A stretch of DNA of 64,000 nt. It comes from Aphrocallistes beatrix (taxonomy: Eukaryota > Porifera > Hexactinellida > Sceptrulophora > Aphrocallistidae). The stretch is from the NCBI GenBank assembly GCA_963281255.1, contig OY725501.1:1651674-1715673 (forward strand), given 5' to 3'. A program made the position numbers and the translations under genes. Shown here in pieces: positions 33,541 to 45,162 of this stretch (its first letter is position 1; each line of letters starts with the position of its first letter). The notes under the pieces are model-generated. The model worked only from the letters and a program-made list of their open reading frames with translations, ran no database searches and was not told where the DNA came from.

Positions 33541-33842
33541 TAAAAATCACAGTTTTTCAGCTATAACTCAGCCATTTTAAGTGATGCAAGGCTGAAATTT
33601 TATTGGGAATATGCATATTAATATTCTTCACATACGATATAACTATCATCAAAAAATGTTGACTCATCACTATTTGATGATAATTCGAGTGATATCGATT
33701 TTAACAGGAAGACAGACATATTTAGAGATGTTATCCCCCTTATAATTAATCAATATGAGACCAGGCCCCCAAAGGGCGCCTCCGGCTGACACTTTCTGTT
33801 CGCCAGCCCCGCAGTGCAATAAAGCGAAGCGCGCTTGAATAC
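33541..33842 (-). repeat. Family A repeat, reverse, partial (A-k)
   Basis: From TTCAGCTATAACTCAGCCAT to the head AAGCGAAGCGCGCTTG. The CRE region is deleted, the head hairpin is disrupted. Confidence 0.8.
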
Positions 33843-34120
33843 ATTTATACTCGACCTATGCAACATCGATAATCCTGGTAAACCCCAAATGAACCCCTCC
33901 TGGACCCTCTTTCACACCTGCTCGCTCCATGGCACTCTTCAAGATCTACCGCACAAGGTATGCTCTTAATGCAAAATGTCCAGGAGAGAACCCTGGACCT
34001 TAGTTTTCAAAATATAATCCTTAGTTTAATCCTTAGTTTTCAAAATCTAAACAATCATTACATAATCTTGCAAAAATATAATGGTTCTGGTCGACTAGAA
34101 GTTAGATCTATCAGGATATA

Positions 34121-34289
34121 CAGTCGACTCCGCTTAATATGGTCGTATCGGTCAGAGGACATTTGTCCAGATTAAACTTAGAGCACTATTAACCAAAATA
34201 TTTTGTATTAGTTTTTATGTATGAGAGCTATTCCGGCCCTTTCAAAAGTGACCTGAATAAACAGTGACCCTCTTAACCGGAGTCGACTG
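34121..34289. mobile_element. pogo-like MITE, family I (I2)
   Basis: 169 bp at TA with ends CAGTCGACTCCGCTTAATAT and CCGGAGTCGACTG. About the same length as I1 but diverged inside. Confidence 0.88.
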
Positions 34290-35599
34290 TACTCGATTTC
34301 CCAATTCCAAAAATACTAGCCATTTCGTACCATCTGCCCTAGTTTTCGAGATACAGCATACTGTACCACCATAAATACTGATTTCACTTTTATCATTGGC
34401 TCAATCTAGGGATTTAGGTTAAATACTTTCCTCAAACCTTTCATCAACAAAATTTCCTAATCTTAAATGCAAATCTGGATATTGCGTTGATTCAAAATAG
34501 GGAAAGTTTGTGATAAACATGAAAGTAGCAACACCCATAAAGAGCTATTAAAATGGCGTGAATTTCAGATTTATTTAGAAAAGCTACTTCTCTCAATAAC
34601 CAGCTAATTGATCTAATTAGATCAGATACTAAAAAGAGGAGAAAATTATTGCAGAGTTTCATTGATTCATTGATACTTTTCCTTGGGAAAAGAGAATTGA
34701 CTTTTCGAGGATCCTCACAATTAATTGGAGACGGATAAAACGGGAAGTTTTTAGATATGTTGGAACTTGTTTCTCACTATTATTCGACTTCGACAAGAGC
34801 ATTAAGCAAAGTTCCGTAATCGCATAGAAAAGGAAAACTATTACATGCTCATTATCTTTTGTGCTCTTCACAGAATGAATTCATTGGAGTTTGTGGTAGA
34901 TTGGTTCTTGCAAGTGTTCAAGTGTGAAGGTCGAAATCAAGATTTTGATGGAACCCCCAATGCTGCTCAAATTGAATAATCTTTTATCTTGGGATATCTC
35001 AGCTGTAACGGGTAGCACATTATTTCTAATAAATGTTTTATTTGTACTATTCATCTAAATGCGGTTTACCCCGGTTAATAAAACCACTGATAAATTGGAC
35101 CAATGTGTTACTTGTGTCATAAAGTAAAGTAAGTTTATAGATTTATATGTGGCTCTATTAAACGGAGTCAAGTATATATCTATTTGGCACATTTTCCTTG
35201 ATAGTCGGTTGTCCTGAGCTTAATTTTATATGACATGAGGACATGCTGGACAAAAGTATAAAATTCTTCACCATTAATAGATTATTAATCTTGATTTGGT
35301 GGAGATATATATCGATTTGAAGGTATATCCTTTTGGAGGACACCGAAAGAGCAAAAACTTTAAAAATTCAAATTTTGAATGATATTTGAAATTTTAGTAC
35401 TATATCTGAAGTGTTTGTCAAAAAATCGGGCGCTTTTTGTAGAACCTGTCACCGCTATTTCGCAAAGCCACTACACACAAATTTGCAACTAAAGGATCTT
35501 CCTATACATATATTGTCTCAATTAATTCTTTCGAAAATTATCTTCGTTTTTATTTTCTTGAGGAATTTTGAATATATTCTCGAATCGGACTGAAGTATC
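34290..35599. other. VPS50 intron sequence, nothing firm
   Basis: Contains a scrap of family I near 35155 (ATTAAACGGAGTCAAGTAT) and short open frames without recognised similarity. Confidence 0.4.
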
Positions 35600-35815
35600 T
35601 GACATCCTTGCTACTTTCCATCATAAATAGTTATAAAGTGGGTCTATTCATGAATGAAATGTAATCAAACTGTTACAGATATTATAATTACGATTTCAAA
35701 TTCATATTCTACATATTCGAATTACTCAGGTTAGATGCCTTCTATTGATTTATTCATTCCAAGGTTAAGTTTCATCAAACTGTACCACTTTGTGCCACTC
35801 CACCTCATCATGTAT
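35600..35815. repeat. Single-arm relative of fold-back element O1 (O2)
   Basis: CTTTCCATCATAAATAGTTA, AGTGGGTCTATTCATGAATG and ATATTCGAATTACTCAGGTT match the left arm of O1. The right arm is absent. Confidence 0.7.
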
Positions 35816-35816
35816 A

Positions 35817-35880
35817 TTTTAATTTTAATTTAATTTAATTAATTTTGATTTTAATTTTAATTTTAATTAATTAATCTTTC
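35817..35880. repeat. Simple repeat, TTTTAA-type
   Basis: Runs of ATTTTAATTTTAATTTAATT lie just upstream of the acceptor of VPS50 exon c and form part of its extended A/T-rich tract. Confidence 0.85.
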
Positions 35881-35895
35881 TAAATTTCATTTTAG

Positions 35896-36170
35896 AATTT
35901 TTAAATTTGAATATGTATAAAACTATGGCTGGAGATAAAGAATTATATGGACTTCGGTATAGGATTATTGGTATAGAATCGTTAATTTTTTTGTCTGAGC
36001 AATTGTACTTTTTAAGACCAATAATTGAACTTCTTTTACCTTCTAATGAATCCGATTCTAAAATATATTCAGATATATCTACTTTCTACACTCAGTATGT
36101 ACAATTATCTTATGGATTAAGGAGACCTATTTATTGTGGATTGGCAAGATACATTATTGATTACGACCAG
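35896..36170 (+). CDS. VPS50: VPS50 coding exon c (start of C-terminal domain)
   Basis: Acceptor AAATTTCATTTTAG at 35882-35895, donor GACCAG|GTAATA after 36170. The first two bases complete the Glu codon begun in exon b. Encodes DKELYGLRYRIIGIESLIFL, SEQLYFLRPIIE and LRRPIYCGLARYIIDYDQ, which match in order the conserved core of the C-terminal domain. The ATG at 35913 is internal. The open frame beyond 36170 is intron. Confidence 0.93.
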
Positions 36171-36194
36171 GTAATAAATATTTTTGGCATGAAT

Positions 36195-36510
36195 AGTAAC
36201 ATACGCTTTCCGGACAAAAGTATTAACACTTCGATATTTCTTCAATAAATAATTACTATATTGGAAATTTTTTTGTATTGAAGTGTATTAAAACTAATAG
36301 ATACTATGAATCTGCTTTACAGAACCAAAATGTACCCATTTGAATTAAATGTAGTTGAGGATTTCTAATATGCTATTGATCAACCCGATGAAGAAAATTA
36401 TAATCCTGTGCTGTCATAGATATTTCATCACCATCATGTATAGTGGTTAATATTGTCATATATAGTACTGATTCATAATTTGATAATATTAGAAATTAAT
36501 ATTAGTTAGA
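36195..36510. repeat. Family P repeat, diverged copy (P1)
   Basis: Shares CCGGACAAAAGTATTAACAC and later CATCACCATCATGTATAGTG with the copy at 55149-55430; also related to 46663-46880. The first motif resembles a Tc1-type terminal repeat. No coding. Confidence 0.55.
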
Positions 36511-37950
36511 GATCTTATACCATACATGATTCAAATTGGTATTTTTGGAATCTAAAACCCAGGTAATTGCATCCTTTAATGTTTAGTCATCGTCACCAAT
36601 ATACTCATTCGTCATATTTGTACACGAAATGTTCAAATACTTTTGAACGGTTAGTTTATACTATTTAGTCAGTTTTCTGTAAAATTTTGGGTATATACTA
36701 TATTTAGTGTAATCAAAAAGCGTTTACTATTAAGATAGTATAAAATACATTACATTTTATTAGTTTTGAAGAAAGGAGATTATTATGGTCATAAATGATA
36801 TTATTGCAATAGTAAATAATAAATGTCACCATATACTAGTATAGTTAGATGGTATATTGTATTTTCTCTTGACAACGTCATTAGGATGCTATGATAATTC
36901 TTGGCTCTATGTAAAGCCCGGTTTTGCAATCATTTCGTGTTCTGATACCCTTCCGCAATCAAAAGAGCCTGAATGATAGTAATATGTGCCACCCTCCTTA
37001 GATTTATGGCTAACATTTCATTTGGTGAAACACACAACTACTAATAGCCAAGGACGCCTACTTCTTGTATATCTTAAAGCATCGTAAAAATAGATAAATT
37101 TAAAAATCCATTAGGGCTAAATCGCCTATCTATATGACTTGCTGTTTCTTTAATCAATGAGTTACTAAATTACAATAATCATCTGAACTATTTGTATATT
37201 TTGAAAAGATTTTAAATTTGGCTTATTTGCAAAATTTTTATATTATTTATTATGTTAACTGTTTTAACAATAGCGCTATTTACAAAATTGCTGAAGGCAA
37301 TTTTTTCTGTTTTTATACTAATTTGAAATTTGTGCAATTCTGAACGAAATTAAAACGAATAATCTGGATTTATAATTTGAAATGTGTGAATGATTTTTTT
37401 AGATATTGCTAGATTAATGGCGGGTTGATCCTTATATTATGTGAGCCTAATTTTAATGGTCGGCCGCCATTTTTGATCGTGAAGGTTGACCGAACATTTA
37501 TTTATTTCTAAAAATATATTCTTTATTCAGTTTAAATTTGAGAAAGATAATTAATCAAAATAATTCTGACTTTAATTAGTCTTGAGTTTGTAAAGGAAGC
37601 ACTACCCTTAAAGAATCATTATTTATTCTCGTGTTTCTGTCTATATTATTGTTTTGAAATTGTTTGTGATAATGCGATGGGATAAATAAAAGTCATTTGG
37701 AATCATGTTTTGAGACGTCAATGATAATAAAATTTGTAGTAGATTCTAATTTGGAGAAATACGAGTGGTATCCAGTATGTTTTGACCTGGTAATTAATTT
37801 TCTTGGATTGTTTCAAAAATCGTAGTATTACTTACCCTCATATTCTTTATCGATTTGAGCCTTGTGTTCAATAGACTAAGTCAATGAAGTAATGGTCTAA
37901 GATATTTTGCATTTGCTTCATGAAAACCCAACTACAAATGTCGAATTTGG
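36511..37950. other. VPS50 intron sequence, nothing recognised
   Basis: AT-rich intron sequence without a supported feature. Confidence 0.45.
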
Positions 37951-38151
37951 ATCTCTTGAGCATTTATTTTTGCATTGAAAGCGAAATTTAACTTTGTAAT
38001 CGATGGTTTGTGAATTTAACGCATCATTTATATTATTACATTTGCAAAATAAAATTCCCAATATCATTTGACCTAAAGGTATATAAACTCTCATAGGAAA
38101 TTGCTTGCAAATGTATCGGAGTCCATAAGGACAGTCCTTTGAAAGCAACAT
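37951..38151 (-). CDS. Unidentified antisense open frame, possible exon
   Basis: A 77-codon minus-strand frame (37918-38151). If spliced, a donor GTAGTT would end it near 37951, and an acceptor-like TTGCTTTCAAAG lies near 38133. It contains CPYGLRYICKQFPMRVYIPL and a Cys-rich FRFQCKNKCSRDPNSTF. The F-x-C-x(3)-C pattern is reminiscent of the zinc-ligand loop of p53-family DNA-binding domains, but similarity elsewhere is too weak to call. It could be a nested gene piece or a chance open frame. Confidence 0.25.
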
Positions 38152-39134
38152 ATTATTTAGAAACTTGTTCGATTATATTCAAATTCAGAGCCAAAGACAA
38201 GAACAGGTGGATGAATAATCCTAAGAATTTTCACCGGAATATTTCAAATTAGCTACTCCCTTCTAAAATGTGTTTGAGTTTTCAAGTTGTTGAACAGTGG
38301 ATATCGTGAAAATAAATAATAGAGAATCTCACATCATAGCATTCTATAAACTAAGGCAATGGCAGTCCCAAAAAAATTACTACCATGGATTGGTTGAATA
38401 CTTCAATCCTAAAACTGCTAATTAAATAACTCATAGCATTTAATACATAAGGCAATGTCAGTCACCAAAAAAATAGTACCATGGTCCATGGATTGCTTAG
38501 TATATTCAATCCTAAAACCGCTAAATTAATACTGTTATTATCAACAATATAATTATTATATTTTGTGTTCATGGATTGATTAAATATTCATTTGAAAATA
38601 TTATGTAACCACAATATTTATATTTACTTCGCATACAACACTAGTGTTTTACACTTATGTATTGTTTTATTGTATATCATTTCTATTACTCATTTATAAT
38701 CTCATTTGACAACACTAATTGCATTAATTAATATTTGGACGAGATGTCTTGTGTCGCGCCTTTACTTTCAATTCCAGAGGAGTAGAACACTCCATGAAGT
38801 TTTTTAATTTACCAAAAAGATGGTGCTCTTCGTGAAATGGTATCGAGCCATTCCAAGACCTGTGATGACTACTAGAACAACAAGATTCCAAAAGTGAGTG
38901 GTTACTTAAGACTTGAGTAATGTAATTATTCTAGGATCATGCATATACTCAAGTTTGTTAGAAACAATTGACTGAATTTAAAAGATTACAAGAAAGTGTT
39001 TACCTTTTCCCAATTTAGTGAATGCAATCCTCGTTACTCCAAAAACATGTGCATAAGAACCTTATTCAATTTGGATAAATGCAATATATTTAAAAGTAGC
39101 CCAAATTTACACCGAAAGCCTGCTGGCTATTAGC

Positions 39135-39431
39135 TTGGAAAAGCAAAATATAAATTTGGCCCTTAAGGTTTCCCATGAGTCAACTTCTGTCGAACAGTTA
39201 GCTTATACATGGAAAAAACATTGTGAGAACCAAACTGTTGAGTTCTTGAAATTTATCAATGAAGTTTGGAAAATGTTCAATGTGAATTGGGTAGAGAAGA
39301 ATAGTCATTTTAACGACGATGTCTCTGCACCATTAGCAGAAAATTTAAAACTTTATTCGGGTCTTCCCATACTAATCTTGTTCATTTGGCATGTGCTACG
39401 TGCTATGGAATTAGAACATTGTATACTTTGA
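39135..39431 (+). pseudogene. Open frame of unknown origin inside repeat N1
   Basis: 98 codons, including VEQLAYTWKKHCENQTVEFL and KFINEVWKMFNVNWVEK; looks helical and protein-like. The homologous stretch of N2 (about 42570-42860) keeps the similarity but has stops and indels. So it may be the remains of the gene of an autonomous N element. No family was recognised. The first codon is TTG; no plausible ATG start was seen. Confidence 0.35.
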
Positions 39432-39819
39432 AGCATTTTGCACATGCAGTACGTCACGGTGATACATTCTACCAAAGCTTTTTTTCACTGTATTCAACTG
39501 TTCATTATCTAATAAAGTTAAGACCTCTATGTAATGCACTACAGTCTGTCACACAATTATTTGCACTACAGTGAACATTATTATCAAACCATATTTCGAG
39601 TTCAGGTGTACTTTAGTGCATTAGAATTGATTGAGTTATAATTATGACAGTAAAATAAAACAAATATAATCAATATCAGCATGGTTTCCCTTCTATTGAA
39701 TTTTTTTAGAGTCTGACCTAAATTTCTTGCTGATTTTTGTTGTTTTGTCATCCATTAAGTTAGATTTATGATTGAAATTTTGTTATATTCACAAGAAAAC
39801 TAGTGTAAAATGCAGCGAG

Positions 39820-39821
39820 AG

Positions 39822-39862
<41 letters not shown>
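39820..39862. repeat. (GA)n microsatellite in the transposase start region
   Basis: About 20 GA units, directly before the frame VAELISNTELSIEEIAKRCD. It replaces or expands the N-terminal coding part of the M5 transposase. Confidence 0.9.
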
Positions 39863-39864
<2 letters not shown>

Positions 39865-40720
39865 GCTGAACTTATTTCAAATACTGAGCTTTCAATTGAA
39901 GAGATAGCAAAAAGGTGTGATGTCTCTAAGTAGACTGTCTTATACACAAAATCTAGGCTCGCTAAATGGGAAAATATGGAACATAGAAAAGGGGCTGGTC
40001 AAAAGTGTAAAGTTACTTGAAACGATAAGATCTCTTTGTCTTTATCTATTAAAAATAACCACAGGGTCTCATTACGATCGATGGCCAATAATTTGAACAA
40101 TTCCAGAGGTCTGAAAGTGTCCCATGAAACCGTCAGGCAAACACCCTATATTCAAAGATATTCAAAAAAATCTGTAGTCAGAGGACCTAACATCACGCCC
40201 ACCCATGAGAAACGAGAGTTGATTGGTCCAAAAAACATCGATTCATACATTGGCAAAAAATCTTTTTTACGGACGAATGCTCTATTTGGCTTCAAGGGGG
40301 CAATTTGGACATCTGGACTAAAGGATATCAGAAACCCATCCTCAACCTCCCAGAACATACACCTAAACTCCACACTTGTCGTGGAATCTCCACTCGTTGT
40401 GTTACACCTGTCCACATTTTCAGAGAAAATTTCAATTCACAAGATATTGTAATGTACTCAATGAAGTTCTGATCGAAAATGCTAACACCTTATACCCAGA
40501 TGGCTGGAAACTTCAGGAGTACAATTTAAGTATTCACAAATCTAAATTATCTACAGCATACAAGGATTTTCGTGGCATCCGTACTATCGATTGGCCATCA
40601 AACAGCCCTGATTTAAACCCAATAGAGAAATTATGGGCCGTGCTTAAGCATAGAATCCAGGTTGAAGCCCATTCGCGAGGTGGAAAACATAATCAAAGAG
40701 GAGTGGGAAACTTTTGATCT
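39863..40720 (+). pseudogene. Tc1-like transposase pseudogene (M5)
   Basis: Pieces in order: ELISNTELSIEEIAKRCDVS (helix-turn-helix), RVSLRSMANNLNNSRGLKVS, FFTDECSIWLQGG (first Asp), LYPDGWKLQEYNLSIHKSKL and TIDWPSNSPDLNPIEKLWAV. The second catalytic Asp is replaced by Tyr (QEYN where M4 has QEDN); the Glu is 34 residues further. Several frameshifts and stops separate the pieces. Inactive. Confidence 0.88.
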
Positions 40721-41094
40721 CTCTTTTCTTCGCAACTTCAATCATTCTATGAGGAAGCGATGCAATTTGGTTATAGCTTCGGGAGGAAAGAAAATTAACT
40801 ATTGAATAAATTTACCTCCAATGCATAGTTACACTGAGGGTGTCTACACAGTATAATTAAATCAATATATTCTCTCCTTTTCTTGTAGCTATGCTTTACT
40901 TAGTGAGTGCAAATAATAGTGTGACAGACTACCATAGTATTGAAACATGATAATAGTAAACCAAACTTGCTAAATTCAGGAACTAATTTAATAATATTAT
41001 TTGTTTATTTAGTCAACTTCATCATGCTGTAAAGTCCCGAAATGTGTGACTATATCCAATTGGAAGGCCAGAGTGTGTGATTTTTCCTCGTAGA

Positions 41095-41300
41095 AGTATA
41101 TTGTTCCCTAATGACGTCTCAGGTCAAGTCTGTCTCTCAAGCAGAGCCAATACTACCTCAAACTAAGTCAAGTCTGTCTCAAGCTAAGTCAAGTCTGTCT
41201 CTCAAGCTAAGCTAAGTCAAGTATATCTCTCAAGCTAAATCGAGCCTATCTCAAGCTATGTCAAGCCATAGTCTGTCATCAAGAAGTAGAAGTCTGTCTC
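41095..41300. repeat. Tandem AAGTCAAGTCTGTCTC repeats in N1
   Basis: At least six imperfect units of TCAAGCTAAGTCAAGTCTGT type. A matching shorter array of about four units is at 44430-44505 in N2, so copy number differs between the two units. Confidence 0.85.
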
Positions 41301-41963
41301 ATTAGTACTTTTCGAAATCCAATGTTTATTTTGTATTTATGAGCTTAATATTTATATTATGTCATATTTGTTTTCTCCAGAATAAAAATAATTACAAAGA
41401 TCATATATATCTTGGCAATTAATGGTCATATTTGTGAGTGGGGTCACCTAAAATGCTTAATTAATCATATATAACGTATAAAGGATGAATATAAATTTGA
41501 ATATACTAAGCAATCCCTGGTCCAAAAAAGTTAGTGACTGCCATTGCCTTATGTATAGAATGCTATGAATAACTATTATTATCAACTAGTATATAATTAT
41601 CTCATATTTTGAGTTCATGGTTGTTTAAATATTTTTTTGAAAATATTATGTAACCACAATATATATATATTTATTCTTATACAACATCAGTGTAGTATTA
41701 CAGGAATGTATTGTTTTGCTGCATATTATTTCTATTACTCATTTATAATACCTCTCTTGACAACACCAATTACATAAATTATTATTTGGACGGCGTCTGA
41801 CTCGACAACACTTCATGAAGTTTTTCTATTTCCCAAAAGATGGTGCTCTTCCTGAAAATAGTGTCGAGCCAGTCCAAGACCTGTGAATACTACCAAAACA
41901 ACAAGATTCCAAGGGTGAGTTATTTCTTATAATTAATGTAATTATTCTATAATCATGCATATA

Positions 41964-42387
41964 CAGGGTGTTTCAGCGATTGTATCACGAAAATAATTTG
42001 AAATTACTAGGTAAATATTTTACTAATCATCTTCCCCTTTTACGATGTTGTTTAGCACCTTCTGACATTTGTGTGACAGCAAAATGGACAAGCTAGATGA
42101 CAAACAAAAGAAGATCAAGATGGTGGAATTCTACCATAAAAATCAGTCCTATTCAAGACTACCCCACACTTCTAAGGTTTACCCGCCCAAAATGACTTAA
42201 TCGGAAATGAGTTATCCCATATTAATGATGTTTTAAAATAATTTACTTTTATTCCAACGGTTTGCTTCATTGTTTTTCATAAATGTCAAAGGATTTCCTT
42301 TCAAAAGCAACCAAAATAACTAAATTATCTCAATCACAAATGAAATGAAAGCAATTTACTTTTGTGTGTAATCAATGAAACACCCTG
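41964..42387. mobile_element. mariner/Tc1-type MITE with transposase N-terminal scrap (Z)
   Basis: 424 bp between TA dinucleotides. Ends CAGGGTGTTTCAGCG and TGAAACACCCTG. A 38-codon frame from ATG at 42084 to TAA at 42200 (MDKLDDKQKKIKMVEFYHKN) resembles the extreme N-terminus of a mariner-like transposase. The catalytic part is deleted, so this looks like an internal-deletion derivative. Confidence 0.85.
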
Positions 42388-42883
42388 TACATACTCAAGT
42401 CGAGTAGAAACAATTGACAGAATTTTAAAGACTAAAAAAAAGTGTTTACCTTCCCCAAATTTATTGAATGCATTCCTAGTTGCTATAAAAACGTGGGGAT
42501 AAGCACCTTTTTAATTCGGATAAGTGCAATTTATCTAAACGTGCTCCAAATTAACATCGAAAGCCTTGCTGGTTGTCAGCTTGGAAAGGCAAAATGTAAT
42601 TTTGGCCCTTAAGGTTTCAACTCCAGCCGGACTATTAGCTTATAACATGAAAAAGAACATTGTAACCAAACTGTTGAGTTCTTGAAATTCATCAATGATG
42701 TTTAGAAAATGTTCAATGTGAGTTGGATAGGGAAGAATATTCGTTTAACGACGATGTATCCGCACCCTTAGGAGTATTTTAAAACTATTAATCTGGCTCT
42801 TCCCGTACTAATATTATTCATTTGGCTTGTGCCACTATGGAACTAGAACATTGTACACTTCTAATAAAGTTAAGGCCTATATA

Positions 42884-44232
42884 CAGTGTCGGTCAAAAAG
42901 AATTGTTCAAAATGAATTTACTCAAATTTTTTCCCTGATTAATTTTGACAGTAATTCTTTATCATAATCGAATAAATTGTCATTAGTATTTAGTAGAACA
43001 TCCCCTTGCTTGAATTACAGCCTTACATCTTTGCGGCATGCTATCTATCAGAGTATGGAGCTGGTTAATGTCGATACTGTCCCAAGTACTCAATATAGCA
43101 TTCCACAACTCCGAGTGGTTGGATGGGCTTTTCTATTGAATTCTTAGGTAAATTCGATCCCAAAGGTTCTCAATCGGGTTTAGATCAGGTGACTGTGCCG
43201 GCCAATCCATTACCTCTATTATTTGCTCATCAAACCACTGCTTAGTACCCTTTGACCTGTGGCATGGGGCGTTGTCCTGCTGAAATGTCCATCCAGAGTG
43301 AAGAGAATGCAAATCAACGCTTGGAATTAGAGCATTTTCCAAAATATCAATGTAGGAATCTGTCTTGAGGTTCCCAGATACTTTACACAAGAGTCCCACG
43401 CCACTCCAGCAAAAACATCCCCAAACCATGATGCCACCTCCACCAAATTTGCAGGTTTTCTGAATACACCTCTCCGAAAACTCCTCCCCTTTCATTCTCC
43501 TTACGTACACTCTCCCGTCATTGGTATAGAGAAGGAATCGAGATTCGTCACTGAACATAATTCTTGCCCATTCTTCAGTACTCCAGTCCTTGTGTGCCCT
43601 TGCGAAGGCAAGACGATCTCTCTTATGCTTGGGAGTTAGGCGGGGCTTCCTTCGTGGTTTCCGTCCGAACAGTCCAGCCCCTCTTAACCTTCTCTGGACT
43701 GTTGAAGTGGAAAGTTTTAGCGAATATTCTGATAATACTTCGGCTCTGATCTGAGTAGCAGTCTTAAATCGATCCGTTTTGCATTTTCTGACTAACAAAC
43801 TGTCTTGCCTTTTGGTTGTGACTCGAGGCCTACCCGGAATAGTGATGTCTCTTACCGAACCTGTAAGTCTATGTTTCTTTAGGATCTCAGCTACACTCTT
43901 TTGGCTGCACCCAACCATTGTAGCTACCTCCCTCTGAGTATGGCCGCTTTTTGATAACAATATTAGGTTTGCTCGATTTTCAATGGAAATTCGGGGTTTC
44001 GAAGGCATCGAAAATTGGAGAAATACTGTAAAATTGTAAATAAAGATAGAGAAGTGAAATGGCGAAGTTGTACAAAGATAATGAATGGAATATCTGTATT
44101 TGGGTGTTACTTATCAAAATAACCAAAGAAGTATATGGTTTCGCAAGAAACAAACAATCTAGTGAGTTGAGACTATTCAACATTACTATACTGTGTACAT
44201 TGATTTTGAGCAATTCTTTTTGACCGGCACTG
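42884..44232 (-). mobile_element. Tc1-like element, near intact (M6)
   Basis: 1,349 bp between TA dinucleotides (42882-42883, 44233-44234). Left end CAGTGTCGGTCAAAAAGAAT; right end AATTCTTTTTGACCGGCACTG (inverted, one mismatch over about 20 bp). One transposase frame on the minus strand fills most of it. Inserted in repeat N2. Confidence 0.95.
42983..44008 (-). pseudogene. Tc1 transposase with a single amber stop
   Basis: From ATG at 44008 the frame runs 291 codons to a TAG at 43133-43135, then stays open for 49 more codons to TAA at 42983. The full 341-position reading is the normal Tc1 length. Domains in order: paired-like helix-turn-helix region (HTQREVATMVGCSQKSVAEI), a GRPR motif, a second HTH region, and the DDE core. 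The core has FSDESRF, QQDNAPCHRS and SPDLNPIENLW with DD34E spacing, plus the glycine-rich GGGGIMVWG. The amber falls after the catalytic Glu, in the C-terminal tail. Confidence 0.93.
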
Positions 44233-44429
44233 TATAATGCACTAGTATTGAAACAAGAGAATAGTAAACTTGCTAAATTCAAGAGCTAATTTGATGTATT
44301 CTTTGTTTATTTAGTCGATCTCACAAGCTGTAGAAGTCCGGAATATGTGACTATATTCTATTGAAAGGCCTGAGTGTGATTTTCCTTATTACTTGTAGAA
44401 GTATATTGTTCCCTTATGATGCCTCTGGT

Positions 44430-44505
44430 CTCAAGTCAAGTCAAGTCTGTTTCTCAAGCTAAGTCAAGTCTGTCTCTCAAGCTAAGTCAAGTCTGTCTCT
44501 CAAGT
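44430..44505. repeat. Tandem AAGTCAAGTCTGTCTC repeats in N2
   Basis: About four units, counterpart of the array at 41095-41300. Confidence 0.85.
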
Positions 44506-45162
44506 CTCAATATTGTGTCTTAACTATTCTTTTAATATTTTGTATGCATTAAGTATTAATTAATTCGACTATGTTCATTAAAATCAAATAATATATCTCA
44601 TTTCAATTGTTCTGATATAATAGTTAGTTTGTCATGGTAGATGAATGCCAAAATTAATGGAAATTGAAATATCTAGAGTATCAAAATCATTGGTTTTGAA
44701 GTATTTAACCAATCCATGCAAATAATTTTTGGTGACTGCCATTGCCTAGTATATAGAATGCTATGCTCACATAATTTAAAAGATATGATTCGATATTTTA
44801 AAATGCCTTTTAAGGCTTTTATGATTTTAAAATCCAAAAACAAGGGCGATGATTTAATCTTTTGTCATTTGGGAGTTTAGTATTACTTATCAAATAAAAT
44901 TATCTGTCAGCACGTAGCATTTGCACATTTTTAGAATTATAGCCTAAATTAGTAACGCAATTTTGGTGATATTGGATATTTGACCTGGGTATTCTTAAAG
45001 CTGTTTTTGGTAAACTTAAAAATGGCATATAAAATTCAAGAACTTTGTCACTACTATCCAAGCTAAAAGTTTTTGGTCCATTAGCTTGAAAGACAGAAAT
45101 ATGTTTAAATATTTATAATAAAACTAACTTAACTTCGAGGTACGTTGGTACTTTTTCATTGA

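Larger units (their letters stand above)
39542..40932 (+). mobile_element. Tc1-like element (M5)
   Basis: Left end after TA: CAGTCTGTCACACAATTATT. The right end at 40897-40932 is its inverse (AATAATAGTGTGACAGACT). About 1.39 kb, holding a plus-strand transposase pseudogene and a (GA)n tract. Inserted in repeat N1. Confidence 0.88.
38336..41570. repeat. 3.2-kb TIR-bounded repeat unit, copy 1 (N1)
   Basis: Left end CATAGCATTCTATAAACTAA, then GGCAATGGCAGTC. The right end has the inverse GACTGCCATTGCC, then TATAGAATGCTATG at about 41542-41568. A second partial left end lies at 38433-38475. The body includes GATGGTGCTCTTC, ATTGTATACTTTG and, near the right end, AAGTCAAGTCTGTCTC tandem repeats. 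Tc1 element M5 is inserted. Copy 2 follows immediately. Confidence 0.75.
41536..44765. repeat. 3.2-kb TIR-bounded repeat unit, copy 2 (N2)
   Basis: Shares the left boundary zone with N1's right end. Colinear with N1: GATGGTGCTCTTCCTG, GGCCCTTAAGGTTTC, ACTGTTGAGTTCTTGAAATT. Ends with GGTGACTGCCATTGCCTAGT and ATAGAATGCTATG. Interrupted by Z (41964-42387) and M6 (42884-44232). Confidence 0.75.

Noticed and set aside
40152..40415. Minus-strand 87-codon frame
   Set aside because: Antisense of the M5 transposase; the plus strand carries the recognisable motifs.
41095..41300. Regularly spaced repeats that might suggest a CRISPR array
   Set aside because: Units abut as a degenerate tandem satellite with no unique spacers, in eukaryotic DNA.
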